A DNA stretch of 64,000 nt from Rhabditoides inermis (taxonomy: Eukaryota > Nematoda > Chromadorea > Rhabditida > Rhabditidae). The notes below the pieces were generated by a model. That model ran no database searches, was not told where the DNA came from, and saw nothing but the letters and a program-made list of their open reading frames with translations. The DNA lies in assembly GCA_963966185.1 (NCBI GenBank), contig CAWZYM010000367.1:194501-258500 (forward strand). The letters are read 5' to 3'. Position 1 is the stretch's first letter. Each line of letters opens with the position of its first letter. The position numbers and the translations under genes are program-made. Positions 1-12,597 of the stretch are shown one piece after another.

Positions 1-330
1 GGCCAACGTTTCTCTGTTCAATCCAGCACTCATCTGCCGGCATCGGTTGACATCGGCCGACGTCGACCACGTTTCTCTGTTCAATCCAGCCCTCATCTGC
101 CAACATCGGCTGACATCGGCCGACGTCGGCCGACGTTTTCCTGTCAACTCCAGTATTCATCCGCCGACATCGACAAACATCGGCCGACATCGGCCGACGT
201 TGGCCGACGTTTCTCTGTTCAATCCAGCCCTCATCTGCTAACATCGGTTGACGTTTCTCTGTTCAATCCAGCACTCACCTGCCGGCATCGGCTCACCTGT
301 TCAATCCAGCACTCATCTAGCCAACATCGG

Positions 331-1300
331 TTGACATCGGCCGACGTCGGCCGACGTTTCTCTGTTCACTCCAGCCCTCATCTGTCAACATCGGTTGACA
401 TCGGCCGACGTCGGCCGACGTTTTTCTGTCAACTCCACCCCGCATCGCAACCAATATCGGCTGACGTCGGCCGACGTTTCTCTGTTCACTTCAGCCCTCA
501 TCTAGCCAACATCGGTTGACATCGGCCGACGTCGGCCGACGTTTCTCTGTTCACTCCAGCCCTCATCTGCCAACATCGGTTGACATCGGCCGACGTCGGC
601 CGACGTTTCTCTGTTCAATCCAGCCCTCATCTGCCAACATCGGTTGACATGGCTGACATCGGCCGACGTCGGCCGACGTTTTTTTCTGTCAACTCCACCC
701 CGCATCGCAACCGATCATCCGCCGACATCGAAAAAAAACATCGGCTGACATCGGCCGACGTCGGCCGACGTTTCTCTGTTCACTCCAGCCCTCATCTGCC
801 AACATCGGTTGACATCGGCCGACGTCGGCCGACGTTTCTCTGTTCACTTCAGTCCTCATCTGCCAACATCGGTTGACATCGGCCGACGTCGGCCGACGTT
901 TCTCTGTTCACTTCAGCCCTCATCTGCCGGCATCGGTTGACATCGGCCGACGTCGGCCGACGTTTCTCTGTTCACTCCAGCCCTCATCTGCCAACATCGG
1001 TTGACATCGGCCGACGTCGGCCGACGTTTCTCTGTCCACTCCAGCCCTCATCTGCTAACATCGGTTGACATCGGCCGACGTCGGCCGACGTTTCTCTGTC
1101 CACTCCAGCCCTCATCTGCTAACATCGGTTGACATCGGCCGACGTCGGCCAACGTTTCTCTGTTAACTCCACTCCTCATCACAACCGACATCGGCTGACA
1201 TCGGCCGACGTCGGCCGACGTTTTTCTGTCAACTCCAGTATTCATCCGCCGACATCGACAAACATCGGCCGACATCGGCCGACGTTGGCCGACGTTTCTC
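331..1300. repeat. Satellite block re-copied at 3759-4728
   Basis: The order of variant monomers here recurs 3,428 bp downstream. The block includes a TGTCAACTCCACCCCG monomer, the TAGCC variant, the A8-containing monomer, two CTGTCCACTCC monomers and the TTAACTCCACTCC monomer. The match ends just after the monomer containing GACATCGACAAACATC, so the copy is a block duplication and not general satellite similarity. The boundaries are approximate, to about one monomer. Confidence 0.75.
337..354. repeat. 18-bp perfect palindrome, example of one per canonical monomer
   Basis: TCGGCCGACGTCGGCCGA equals its own reverse complement. It contains one GACGTC and two CGGCCG sites and five CpGs. The same string recurs once in nearly every canonical monomer in all three satellite domains, and is altered in variant monomers (for example GTCGGCCAACG or GTCGGCCACG). 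It could be a binding site for a dimeric protein or could extrude as a small hairpin; neither is shown by sequence alone. Confidence 0.9.
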
Positions 1301-1451
1301 TGTTTAATCCAGCGCTCATCTGCCGGCATCGGTTGACATCGGCCGACGTCGGCCACGTTTCTCTGTTCACTCCAGCCCTCATCTGCCAACATCGGTTGAC
1401 ATCGGCCGACGTCGGCCGACGTTTCTCTGTTCAATCCAGCCCTCATCTGCT

Positions 1452-4400
1452 AACATCGGCTGACATCGGCCGACGTCGGCCGACGTTTCTCTGTTCAATC
1501 CAGCTCTCATCTGCCGACATCGGCTATTATCGGCTGACGTCGGTCGACGTTTATCTGTTCACTCCAGTTTTCATCTGCTAACATCGGTTGACATCGGCCG
1601 ACGTTGGACGACGTTTCTCTGTTCAATCCAGCCCTCATCTGCTAACATCGGCTGACATCGGCCGACGTTTCTCTGTCCACTCCAGCCCTCATCTGCTAAC
1701 ATCGGTTGACATCGGCCGACGTCGGCCAACGTTTCTCTGTTAACTCCACTCCTCATCACAACCGACATCGGCTGACATCGGCCGACGTCGGCCGACGTTT
1801 TTCTGTCAACTCCAGTATTCATCCGCCGACATCGACAAACATCGGCCGACATCGGCCGACGTTGGCCGACGTTTCTCTGTTCAATCCAGCCCTCATCTGC
1901 TAACCTCAATTGACATCGGCCGACGTCGGCCGACGTTTCTCTGTTCACTTCAGCCCTCATCTGCCGGCATCGGTTGACATCGGCCGACGTCGGCCGACGT
2001 TTCTCTGTTCACTCCAGCCCTCATCTGCCAACATCGGTTGACATCGGCCGACGTCGGCCGACGTTTCTCTGTTCACTCCAGCCCTCATCTGCCAACATCG
2101 GTTGACATCGGCCGACGTCGGCCAGCGTTTCTCTGTTCAATCCAGCACTCATCTAGCCAAAATCGGTTGACATCGGCCGACGTCGGCCGACGTTTCTCTG
2201 TTCACTCCAGCCCTCATCTGCCAACATCGGTTGACATCGGCCGACGTCGGCCGACGTTTTTCTGTCAACTCCACCCCGCATCGCAACCAATATCGGCTGA
2301 CATGGCTGACATCGGCCGACGTCGGCCGACGTTTCTCTGTTCAATCCAGCCCTCATCTGCTAACCTCAATTGACATCGGCCGACGCCGACGTTTCTCTGT
2401 TAACTCCACTCCTCATCACAACCGACATCGGCTGACATCGGCCGACGTCGGCCGACGTTGGCCGACGTTTCTCTGTTCAATCCAGCCCTCATCTGCTAAC
2501 ATCGGTTGACATCGGCCGACGTCGGCCGACGTTTCTCTGTCCACTCCAGCCCTCATCTGCTAACATCGGTTGACATCGGCCGACGTCGGCCGACGTTTCT
2601 CCGTCCACTCCAGCCCTCATCTGCTAACATCGGTTGACATCGGCCGACGTCGGCCAACGTTTCTCTGTTCAATCCAGCACTCATCTGCCGGCATCAGTTG
2701 ACATCGGCCGACGTCGGCCGACGTTTCTCTGTCCACTCCTGCCCTCATCTGCTAACATCGGTTGACATCGGCCGACGTCGGCCGACGTTTCTCTGTTCAC
2801 TCCAGCCCTCATCTGCCAACATCGGTTGACATCGGCCGACGTCGGCCGACGTTTCTCTGTTCACTCCAGCCCTCATCTGCCAACATCGGTTGACATCGGC
2901 CGACGTCGGCCGACGTTTCTCTGTTCAATCCAGCCCTCATCTGCTAACATCGGCCGACATCGGCCGACGTTGGCCGACGTTTCTCTGTTCAATCCAGCCC
3001 TCATCTGCTAACATCGGTTGACATCGGCCGACGTCGGCCGACGTTTCTCTGTTCACTCCAGCCCTCATCTGCCAACATCGGTTGACATCGGCCGACGTCG
3101 GCCAACGTTTTTCTGTTCAATCCAGCACTCATCTAGCCAAAATCGGTTGACATCGGCCGACGTCGGCCGACGTTTCTCTGTTCACTCCAGCCCTCATCTG
3201 CCAACATCGGTTGACATCGGCCGACGTCGGCCGACGTTTTTCTGTCAACTCCACCCCGCATCGCAACCAATATCGGCTGACATGGCTGACATCGGCCGAC
3301 GTCGGCCGACGTTTTTTTTCTGTCAACTCCACCTGTTCACTTCAGCCCTCATCTGCCAACATCGGTTGACATCGGCCGACGTCGGCCGACGTTTCTCTGT
3401 TCAATCCAGGCCTCATCTGCTAACCTCAATTGACATCGGCCGACGCCGACGTTTCTCTGTTAACTCCACTCCTCATCACAACCGACATCGGCTGACATCG
3501 GCCGACGTCGGCCGACGTTGGCCGACGTTTCTCTGTTCAATCCAGCCCTCATCTGCTAACATCGGTTGACATCGGCCGACGTCGGCCGACGTTTCTCTGT
3601 CCACTCCAGCCCTCATCTGCTAACATCGGTTGACATCGGCCGACGTCGGCCGACGTTTCTCTGTTCACTCCAGCCCTCATCTGCCAACATCGGTTGACAT
3701 CGGCCGACGTCGGCCAACGTTTCTCTGTTCAATCCAGCACTCATCTAGCCAACATCGGTTGACATCGGCCGACGTCGGCCGACGTTTCTCTGTTCACTCC
3801 AGCCCTCATCTGTCAACATCGGTTGACATCGGCCGACGTCGGCCGACGTTTTTCTGTCAACTCCACCCCGCATCGCAACCAATATCGGCTGACGTCGGCC
3901 GACGTTTCTCTGTTCACTTCAGCCCTCATCTAGCCAACATCGGTTGACATCGGCCGACGTCGGCCGACGTTTCTCTGTTCACTCCAGCCCTCATCTGCCA
4001 ACATCGGTTGACATCGGCCGACGTCGGCCGACGTTTCTCTGTTCAATCCAGCCCTCATCTGCCAACATCGGTTGACATGGCTGACATCGGCCGACGTCGG
4101 CCGACGTTTTTTTCTGTCAACTCCACCCCGCATCGCAACCGATCATCCGCCGACATCGAAAAAAAACATCGGCTGACATCGGCCGACGTCGGCCGACGTT
4201 TCTCTGTTCACTCCAGCCCTCATCTGCCAACATCGGTTGACATCGGCCGACGTCGGCCGACGTTTCTCTGTTCACTTCAGTCCTCATCTGCCAACATCGG
4301 TTGACATCGGCCGACGTCGGCCGACGTTTCTCTGTTCACTTCAGCCCTCATCTGCCGGCATCGGTTGACATCGGCCGACGTCGGCCGACGTTTCTCTGTT

Positions 4401-6018
4401 CACTCCAGCCCTCATCTGCCAACATCGGTTGACATCGGCCGACGTCGGCCGACGTTTCTCTGTCCACTCCAGCCCTCATCTGCTAACATCGGTTGACATC
4501 GGCCGACGTCGGCCGACGTTTCTCTGTCCACTCCAGCCCTCATCTGCTAACATCGGTTGACATCGGCCGACGTCGGCCAACGTTTCTCTGTTAACTCCAC
4601 TCCTCATCACAACCGACATCGGCTGACATCGGCCGACGTCGGCCGACGTTTTTCTGTCAACTCCAGTATTCATCCGCCGACATCGACAAACATCGGCCGA
4701 CATCGGCCGACGTTGGCCGACGTTTCTCTGTTCAATCCAGCCCTCATCTGCTAACCTCAATTGACATCGGCCGACGTCGGCCGACGTTTCTCTGTTCACT
4801 TCAGCCCTCATCTGCCGGCATCGGTTGACATCGGCCGACGTCGGCCGACGTTTCTCTGTTCACTCCAGCCCTCATCTGCCAACATCGGTTGACATCGGCC
4901 GACGTCGGCCGACGTTTCTCTGTTCACTCCAGCCCTCATCTGCCAACATCGGTTGACATCGGCCGACGTCGGCCAGCGTTTCTCTGTTCAATCCAGCACT
5001 CATCTAGCCAAAATCGGTTGACATCGGCCGACGTCGGCCGACGTTTCTCTGTTCACTCCAGCCCTCATCTGCCAACATCGGTTGACATCGGCCGACGTCG
5101 GCCGACGTTTTTCTGTCAACTCCACCCCGCATCGCAACCAATATCGGCTGACATGGCTGACATCGGCCGACGTCGGCCGACGTTTCTCTGTTCAATCCAG
5201 CCCTCATCTGCTAACCTCAATTGACATCGGCCGACGCCGACGTTTCTCTGTTAACTCCACTCCTCATCACAACCGACATCGGCTGACATCGGCCGACGTC
5301 GGCCGACGTTGGCCGACGTTTCTCTGTTCAATCCAGCCCTCATCTGCTAACATCGGTTGACATCGGCCGACGTCGGCCGACGTTTCTCTGTCCACTCCAG
5401 CCCTCATCTGCTAACATCGGTTGACATCGGCCGACGTCGGCCGACGTTTCTCTGTTCACTCCAGCCCTCATCTGCCAACATCGGTTGACATCGGCCGACG
5501 TCGGCCAACGTTTCTCTGTTCACTCCAGCCCTCATCTGTCAACATCGGTTGACATCGGCCGACGTCGGCCGACGTTTTTCTGTCAACTCCACCCCGCATC
5601 GCAACCAATATCGGCTGACGTCGGCCGACGTTTCTCTGTTCACTTCAGCCCTCATCTAGCCAACATCGGTTGACATCGGCCGACGTCGGCCGACGTTTCT
5701 CGGTTCACTCCAGCCCTCATCTGCCAACATCGGTTGACATCGGCCGACGTCGGCCGACGTTTCTCTGTTCAATCCAGCCCTCATCTGCCAACATCGGTTG
5801 ACATGGCTGACATCGGCCGACGTCGGCCGACGTTTTTTTCTGTCAACTCCACCCCGCATCGCAACCGATCATCCGCCGACATCGAAAAAAAACATCGGCT
5901 GACATCGGCCGACGTCGGCCGACGTTTCTCTGTTCACTCCAGCCCTCATCTGCCAACATCGGTTGACATCGGCCGACGTCGGCCGACGTTTCTCTGTTCA
6001 CTTCAGTCCTCATCTGCC
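1452..6018. repeat. 4,567-bp satellite segment, copy 1
   Basis: Every distinctive monomer variant here reappears exactly 4,567 bp downstream. Examples are the TTATCTGTTCACTCCAGTTTTC monomer near 1550, the CAGCG variant near 2126, the T8 run near 3313 and the A8 run at 4159-4166. The left edge is set by the first mismatch between the copies (T at 1451, C at 6018). The length is not a multiple of 64 because the segment contains several length-variant monomers. Sub-blocks inside it are also repeated: material from about 2038 recurs 2,851 bp later at 4889. Confidence 0.88.
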
Positions 6019-9000
6019 AACATCGGCTGACATCGGCCGACGTCGGCCGACGTTTCTCTGTTCAATCCAGCTCTCATCTGCCGACATCGGCTATTATCGG
6101 CTGACGTCGGTCGACGTTTATCTGTTCACTCCAGTTTTCATCTGCTAACATCGGTTGACATCGGCCGACGTTGGACGACGTTTCTCTGTTCAATCCAGCC
6201 CTCATCTGCTAACATCGGCTGACATCGGCCGACGTTTCTCTGTCCACTCCAGCCCTCATCTGCTAACATCGGTTGACATCGGCCGACGTCGGCCAACGTT
6301 TCTCTGTTAACTCCACTCCTCATCACAACCGACATCGGCTGACATCGGCCGACGTCGGCCGACGTTTTTCTGTCAACTCCAGTATTCATCCGCCGACATC
6401 GACAAACATCGGCCGACATCGGCCGACGTTGGCCGACGTTTCTCTGTTCAATCCAGCCCTCATCTGCTAACCTCAATTGACATCGGCCGACGTCGGCCGA
6501 CGTTTCTCTGTTCACTTCAGCCCTCATCTGCCGGCATCGGTTGACATCGGCCGACGTCGGCCGACGTTTCTCTGTTCACTCCAGCCCTCATCTGCCAACA
6601 TCGGTTGACATCGGCCGACGTCGGCCGACGTTTCTCTGTTCACTCCAGCCCTCATCTGCCAACATCGGTTGACATCGGCCGACGTCGGCCAGCGTTTCTC
6701 TGTTCAATCCAGCACTCATCTAGCCAAAATCGGTTGACATCGGCCGACGTCGGCCGACGTTTCTCTGTTCACTCCAGCCCTCATCTGCCAACATCGGTTG
6801 ACATCGGCCGACGTCGGCCGACGTTTTTCTGTCAACTCCACCCCGCATCGCAACCAATATCGGCTGACATGGCTGACATCGGCCGACGTCGGCCGACGTT
6901 TCTCTGTTCAATCCAGCCCTCATCTGCTAACCTCAATTGACATCGGCCGACGCCGACGTTTCTCTGTTAACTCCACTCCTCATCACAACCGACATCGGCT
7001 GACATCGGCCGACGTCGGCCGACGTTGGCCGACGTTTCTCTGTTCAATCCAGCCCTCATCTGCTAACATCGGTTGACATCGGCCGACGTCGGCCGACGTT
7101 TCTCTGTCCACTCCAGCCCTCATCTGCTAACATCGGTTGACATCGGCCGACGTCGGCCGACGTTTCTCCGTCCACTCCAGCCCTCATCTGCTAACATCGG
7201 TTGACATCGGCCGACGTCGGCCAACGTTTCTCTGTTCAATCCAGCACTCATCTGCCGGCATCAGTTGACATCGGCCGACGTCGGCCGACGTTTCTCTGTC
7301 CACTCCTGCCCTCATCTGCTAACATCGGTTGACATCGGCCGACGTCGGCCGACGTTTCTCTGTTCACTCCAGCCCTCATCTGCCAACATCGGTTGACATC
7401 GGCCGACGTCGGCCGACGTTTCTCTGTTCACTCCAGCCCTCATCTGCCAACATCGGTTGACATCGGCCGACGTCGGCCGACGTTTCTCTGTTCAATCCAG
7501 CCCTCATCTGCTAACATCGGCCGACATCGGCCGACGTTGGCCGACGTTTCTCTGTTCAATCCAGCCCTCATCTGCTAACATCGGTTGACATCGGCCGACG
7601 TCGGCCGACGTTTCTCTGTTCACTCCAGCCCTCATCTGCCAACATCGGTTGACATCGGCCGACGTCGGCCAACGTTTTTCTGTTCAATCCAGCACTCATC
7701 TAGCCAAAATCGGTTGACATCGGCCGACGTCGGCCGACGTTTCTCTGTTCACTCCAGCCCTCATCTGCCAACATCGGTTGACATCGGCCGACGTCGGCCG
7801 ACGTTTTTCTGTCAACTCCACCCCGCATCGCAACCAATATCGGCTGACATGGCTGACATCGGCCGACGTCGGCCGACGTTTTTTTTCTGTCAACTCCACC
7901 TGTTCACTTCAGCCCTCATCTGCCAACATCGGTTGACATCGGCCGACGTCGGCCGACGTTTCTCTGTTCAATCCAGGCCTCATCTGCTAACCTCAATTGA
8001 CATCGGCCGACGCCGACGTTTCTCTGTTAACTCCACTCCTCATCACAACCGACATCGGCTGACATCGGCCGACGTCGGCCGACGTTGGCCGACGTTTCTC
8101 TGTTCAATCCAGCCCTCATCTGCTAACATCGGTTGACATCGGCCGACGTCGGCCGACGTTTCTCTGTCCACTCCAGCCCTCATCTGCTAACATCGGTTGA
8201 CATCGGCCGACGTCGGCCGACGTTTCTCTGTTCACTCCAGCCCTCATCTGCCAACATCGGTTGACATCGGCCGACGTCGGCCAACGTTTCTCTGTTCAAT
8301 CCAGCACTCATCTAGCCAACATCGGTTGACATCGGCCGACGTCGGCCGACGTTTCTCTGTTCACTCCAGCCCTCATCTGTCAACATCGGTTGACATCGGC
8401 CGACGTCGGCCGACGTTTTTCTGTCAACTCCACCCCGCATCGCAACCAATATCGGCTGACGTCGGCCGACGTTTCTCTGTTCACTTCAGCCCTCATCTAG
8501 CCAACATCGGTTGACATCGGCCGACGTCGGCCGACGTTTCTCTGTTCACTCCAGCCCTCATCTGCCAACATCGGTTGACATCGGCCGACGTCGGCCGACG
8601 TTTCTCTGTTCAATCCAGCCCTCATCTGCCAACATCGGTTGACATGGCTGACATCGGCCGACGTCGGCCGACGTTTTTTTCTGTCAACTCCACCCCGCAT
8701 CGCAACCGATCATCCGCCGACATCGAAAAAAAACATCGGCTGACATCGGCCGACGTCGGCCGACGTTTCTCTGTTCACTCCAGCCCTCATCTGCCAACAT
8801 CGGTTGACATCGGCCGACGTCGGCCGACGTTTCTCTGTTCACTTCAGTCCTCATCTGCCAACATCGGTTGACATCGGCCGACGTCGGCCGACGTTTCTCT
8901 GTTCACTTCAGCCCTCATCTGCCGGCATCGGTTGACATCGGCCGACGTCGGCCGACGTTTCTCTGTTCACTCCAGCCCTCATCTGCCAACATCGGTTGAC

Positions 9001-10585
9001 ATCGGCCGACGTCGGCCGACGTTTCTCTGTCCACTCCAGCCCTCATCTGCTAACATCGGTTGACATCGGCCGACGTCGGCCGACGTTTCTCTGTCCACTC
9101 CAGCCCTCATCTGCTAACATCGGTTGACATCGGCCGACGTCGGCCAACGTTTCTCTGTTAACTCCACTCCTCATCACAACCGACATCGGCTGACATCGGC
9201 CGACGTCGGCCGACGTTTTTCTGTCAACTCCAGTATTCATCCGCCGACATCGACAAACATCGGCCGACATCGGCCGACGTTGGCCGACGTTTCTCTGTTC
9301 AATCCAGCCCTCATCTGCTAACCTCAATTGACATCGGCCGACGTCGGCCGACGTTTCTCTGTTCACTTCAGCCCTCATCTGCCGGCATCGGTTGACATCG
9401 GCCGACGTCGGCCGACGTTTCTCTGTTCACTCCAGCCCTCATCTGCCAACATCGGTTGACATCGGCCGACGTCGGCCGACGTTTCTCTGTTCACTCCAGC
9501 CCTCATCTGCCAACATCGGTTGACATCGGCCGACGTCGGCCAGCGTTTCTCTGTTCAATCCAGCACTCATCTAGCCAAAATCGGTTGACATCGGCCGACG
9601 TCGGCCGACGTTTCTCTGTTCACTCCAGCCCTCATCTGCCAACATCGGTTGACATCGGCCGACGTCGGCCGACGTTTTTCTGTCAACTCCACCCCGCATC
9701 GCAACCAATATCGGCTGACATGGCTGACATCGGCCGACGTCGGCCGACGTTTCTCTGTTCAATCCAGCCCTCATCTGCTAACCTCAATTGACATCGGCCG
9801 ACGCCGACGTTTCTCTGTTAACTCCACTCCTCATCACAACCGACATCGGCTGACATCGGCCGACGTCGGCCGACGTTGGCCGACGTTTCTCTGTTCAATC
9901 CAGCCCTCATCTGCTAACATCGGTTGACATCGGCCGACGTCGGCCGACGTTTCTCTGTCCACTCCAGCCCTCATCTGCTAACATCGGTTGACATCGGCCG
10001 ACGTCGGCCGACGTTTCTCTGTTCACTCCAGCCCTCATCTGCCAACATCGGTTGACATCGGCCGACGTCGGCCAACGTTTCTCTGTTCACTCCAGCCCTC
10101 ATCTGTCAACATCGGTTGACATCGGCCGACGTCGGCCGACGTTTTTCTGTCAACTCCACCCCGCATCGCAACCAATATCGGCTGACGTCGGCCGACGTTT
10201 CTCTGTTCACTTCAGCCCTCATCTAGCCAACATCGGTTGACATCGGCCGACGTCGGCCGACGTTTCTCGGTTCACTCCAGCCCTCATCTGCCAACATCGG
10301 TTGACATCGGCCGACGTCGGCCGACGTTTCTCTGTTCAATCCAGCCCTCATCTGCCAACATCGGTTGACATGGCTGACATCGGCCGACGTCGGCCGACGT
10401 TTTTTTCTGTCAACTCCACCCCGCATCGCAACCGATCATCCGCCGACATCGAAAAAAAACATCGGCTGACATCGGCCGACGTCGGCCGACGTTTCTCTGT
10501 TCACTCCAGCCCTCATCTGCCAACATCGGTTGACATCGGCCGACGTCGGCCGACGTTTCTCTGTTCACTTCAGTCCTCATCTGCC
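6019..10585. repeat. 4,567-bp satellite segment, copy 2
   Basis: This is a direct tandem copy of 1452-6018. No difference was noticed in the stretches compared by eye. The copies share A8 runs (8726-8733 here), the T8 run and the rare TCTCGGTTCACTCC monomer (5700 and 10267). Similarity ends near 10591, where this copy reads CATCGGTTGA and copy 1 is followed by CATCGGCTGA. Such near-identity implies very recent duplication, or an assembly duplication that should be excluded. Confidence 0.88.
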
Positions 10586-12480
10586 AACATCGGTTGACAT
10601 CGGCCGACGCCGACGTTTCTCTGTTAACTCCACTCCTCATCACAACCGACATCGGCTGACATCGGCCGACGTCGGCCGACGTTGGCCGACGTTTCTCTGT
10701 TCAATCCAGCCCTCATCTGCTAACATCGGTTGACATCGGCCGACGTCGGCCGACGTTTCTCTGTCCACTCCAGCCCTCATCTGCTAACATCGGTTGACAT
10801 CGGCCGACGTCGGCCGACGTTTCTCTGTTCACTCCAGCCCTCATCTGCCAACATCGGTTGACATCGGCCGACGTCGGCCAACGTTTCTCTATTCAATCCA
10901 GCCCTCATCTGCTAACATCGGTTGACATCGGCCGACGTCGGCCGACGTTTCTCTGTTCACTCCAGCCCTCATCTGCCAACATCGGTTGACATCGGCCGAC
11001 GTCGGCCGACCTTTCTCTGTCCACTCCAGCCCTCATCTGCTAACATCGGTTGACATCGGCCGACGTCGGCCGACGTTTCTCTGTCCACTCCAGCCCTCAT
11101 CTGCTAACATCGGTTGACATCGGCCGACGTCGGCCAACGTTTCTCTGTTCAATCCAGCACTCATCTGCCGGCATCGGTTGACATCGGCCGACGTCGGCCG
11201 ACGTTTCTCTGTTCAATCCAGCACTCATCTGCCAACATCGGTTGACATCGGCCGACGTCGGCCGACGTTTCTCTGTTCACTCCAGCCCTCATCTGCCAAC
11301 ATCGGTTGACATCGGCCGACGTTGGCTGACGTTTCTCTGTTCAATCCAGCCCTCATCTGCTAACATCGGTTGACATCGGCCGACGTCGGCCGACGTTTCT
11401 CTGTTCACTCCAGCCCTCATCTGCCAACATCGGTTGACATCGGCCGACGTCGGCCAACGTTTCTCTGTTCAATCCAGCACTCATCTAGCCAACATCGGTT
11501 GACATCGGCCGACGTCGGCCGACGTTTCTCTGTCCACTCCAGCCCTCATCTGCTAACATCGGTTGACATCGGCCGACGTCGGCCGACGTTTCTCTGTTCA
11601 CTCCAGCCCTCATCTGCCAACATCGGTTGACATCGGCCGACGTCGGCCAACGTTTCTCTGTTCAATCCAGCACTCATCTAGCCAACATCGGTTGACATCG
11701 GCCGACGTCGGCCGACGTTTTTCTGTCAACTCCACCCCGCATCGACATCGGCCGACGTCGGCCGATGTTTCTCTGTTCACTTCAGCCCTCATCTGCCAAC
11801 ATCGGTTGACATCGGCCGACGTCGGCCAACGTTTTTCTGTTCAATCCAGCACTCATCTGCCGGCATCAGTTGACATCGGCCGACGTCGGCCGACGTTTCT
11901 CTGTCCACTCCTGCCCTCATCTGCTAACATCGGTTGACATCGGCCGACGTCGGCCGACGTTTCTCTGTTCACTCCAGCCCTCATCTGCCAACATCGGTTG
12001 ACATCGGCCGACGTCGGCCGGCGTTTCTCTGTTCACTCCAGCCCTCATCTGCCAACATCGGTTGACATCGGCCGACGTCGGCCGACGTTTCTCTGTTCAC
12101 TCCAGCCCTCATCTGCCAACATCGGTTGACATCGGCCGACGTCGGCCGACGTTTCTCTGTTCAATCCAGCCTTCATCTGCTAACCTCAATTGACATCGGC
12201 CGACGCCGACGTTTCTCTGTTAACTCCACTCCTCATCACAACCGACATCGGCTGACATCGGCCGACGTCGGCCGACGTTTTTCTGTCAACTCCAGTATTC
12301 ATCCGCCGACATCGACAAACATCGGCCGACATCGGCCGACGTTAATAATAATAATAATTGTTTATCCATAAAAAACAGTCAAGTACTAAATGGGGATATG
12401 GAAATGGGTTGGACGGCCGTGAGTCGAACAGCTCAGTTCCACGATCTCCGCAAGGCTAGACTGCAGCGCGCCCCTCAGAG

Positions 12481-12495
12481 GCACCCAAAGGGTGC
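12481..12495. other. Hairpin in LINE 3' UTR
   Basis: GCACCCAAAGGGTGC is a perfect 6-bp inverted repeat around a 3-nt loop. A compact stem-loop in the 3' UTR is the kind of structure that LINE reverse transcriptases of this group use to choose their own RNA. That role is inferred from the position only. Confidence 0.55.
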
Positions 12496-12523
12496 TTGTG
12501 TGAGACACGCGCTCCCGGTAGAA

Positions 12524-12558
12524 AGCAGGCTGAAAGGTGAGAGCAGGGAAAGCCTGCT
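12524..12558. other. Second hairpin in LINE 3' UTR
   Basis: AGCAGGCT at 12524-12531 pairs with AGCCTGCT at 12551-12558, a perfect 8-bp stem with a 19-nt loop. It lies 28 bp from the GCACCC hairpin and 39 bp from the ORF2 stop, so the two stems together could form a 3' recognition structure. No compensatory evidence is available from a single copy. Confidence 0.5.
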
Positions 12559-12597
12559 ACGAGACAATACAATCACTGAAAGTATTCACGCGATATA

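Larger units (their letters stand above)
1..12343. repeat. 64-bp satellite array, domain I
   Basis: Tandem 64-bp monomers run through the whole interval without a gene. A canonical monomer has a CpG-dense half made of three 10-bp subrepeats (forms such as CATCGGTTGA and CATCGGCCGA) and a CpG-free half containing CTCTGTTCACTCCAGCCCTC. One example of the central 18-bp palindrome TCGGCCGACGTCGGCCGA is at 337-354. Domain I is rich in divergent monomers: some read TGTCAACTCCACCCCGCATC, some carry an A8 run (731-738 and later copies), and some have T runs of 5-8 after CGACG. Monomer length varies, mostly through whole decamer gains or losses and a 1-bp insertion (CTAGCC for CTGCC). Short open frames occur on both strands but are repeat artefacts: plus-strand frames begin at TTG rather than ATG and all end at TGA codons fixed in the monomer. 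The array stops abruptly at the 3' end of the LINE. Confidence 0.97.
12344..12597 (-). other. LINE 3' UTR and TTA-repeat tail
   Basis: This lies between the ORF2 stop (TAG, 12600-12598 on the minus strand) and the satellite. It holds two inverted repeats (12481-12495 and 12524-12558, listed separately). On the element's coding strand it ends ...CAATTATTATTATTATTAAC before the satellite resumes. Microsatellite tails instead of poly(A) are usual in CR1-like LINEs, where the RT recognises a 3' UTR structure. No gene is seen; a short plus-strand open frame here is judged incidental. Confidence 0.8.

Noticed and set aside
1048..1446. Minus-strand 132-codon frame with repeated TSADVGRCQP-like peptides
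   Set aside because: It has a real ATG but is purely satellite-derived, and the same peptide is produced in all three phases. No evidence of expression.
1129..1581. 150-codon plus-strand open frame in the satellite, and dozens like it (86, 146, 166 and 189 codons)
   Set aside because: They start at TTG, follow the 64-bp period, end at TGAs fixed in the monomer and have no protein features beyond the repeat translation.
1..12343. Possible CRISPR array (regular short repeats)
   Set aside because: There are no unique spacers. Both halves of the unit repeat, and the context is a eukaryotic satellite with a LINE.
12344..12358. Independent ATT microsatellite
   Set aside because: It sits exactly at the LINE 3' end in the orientation expected for a LINE tail.
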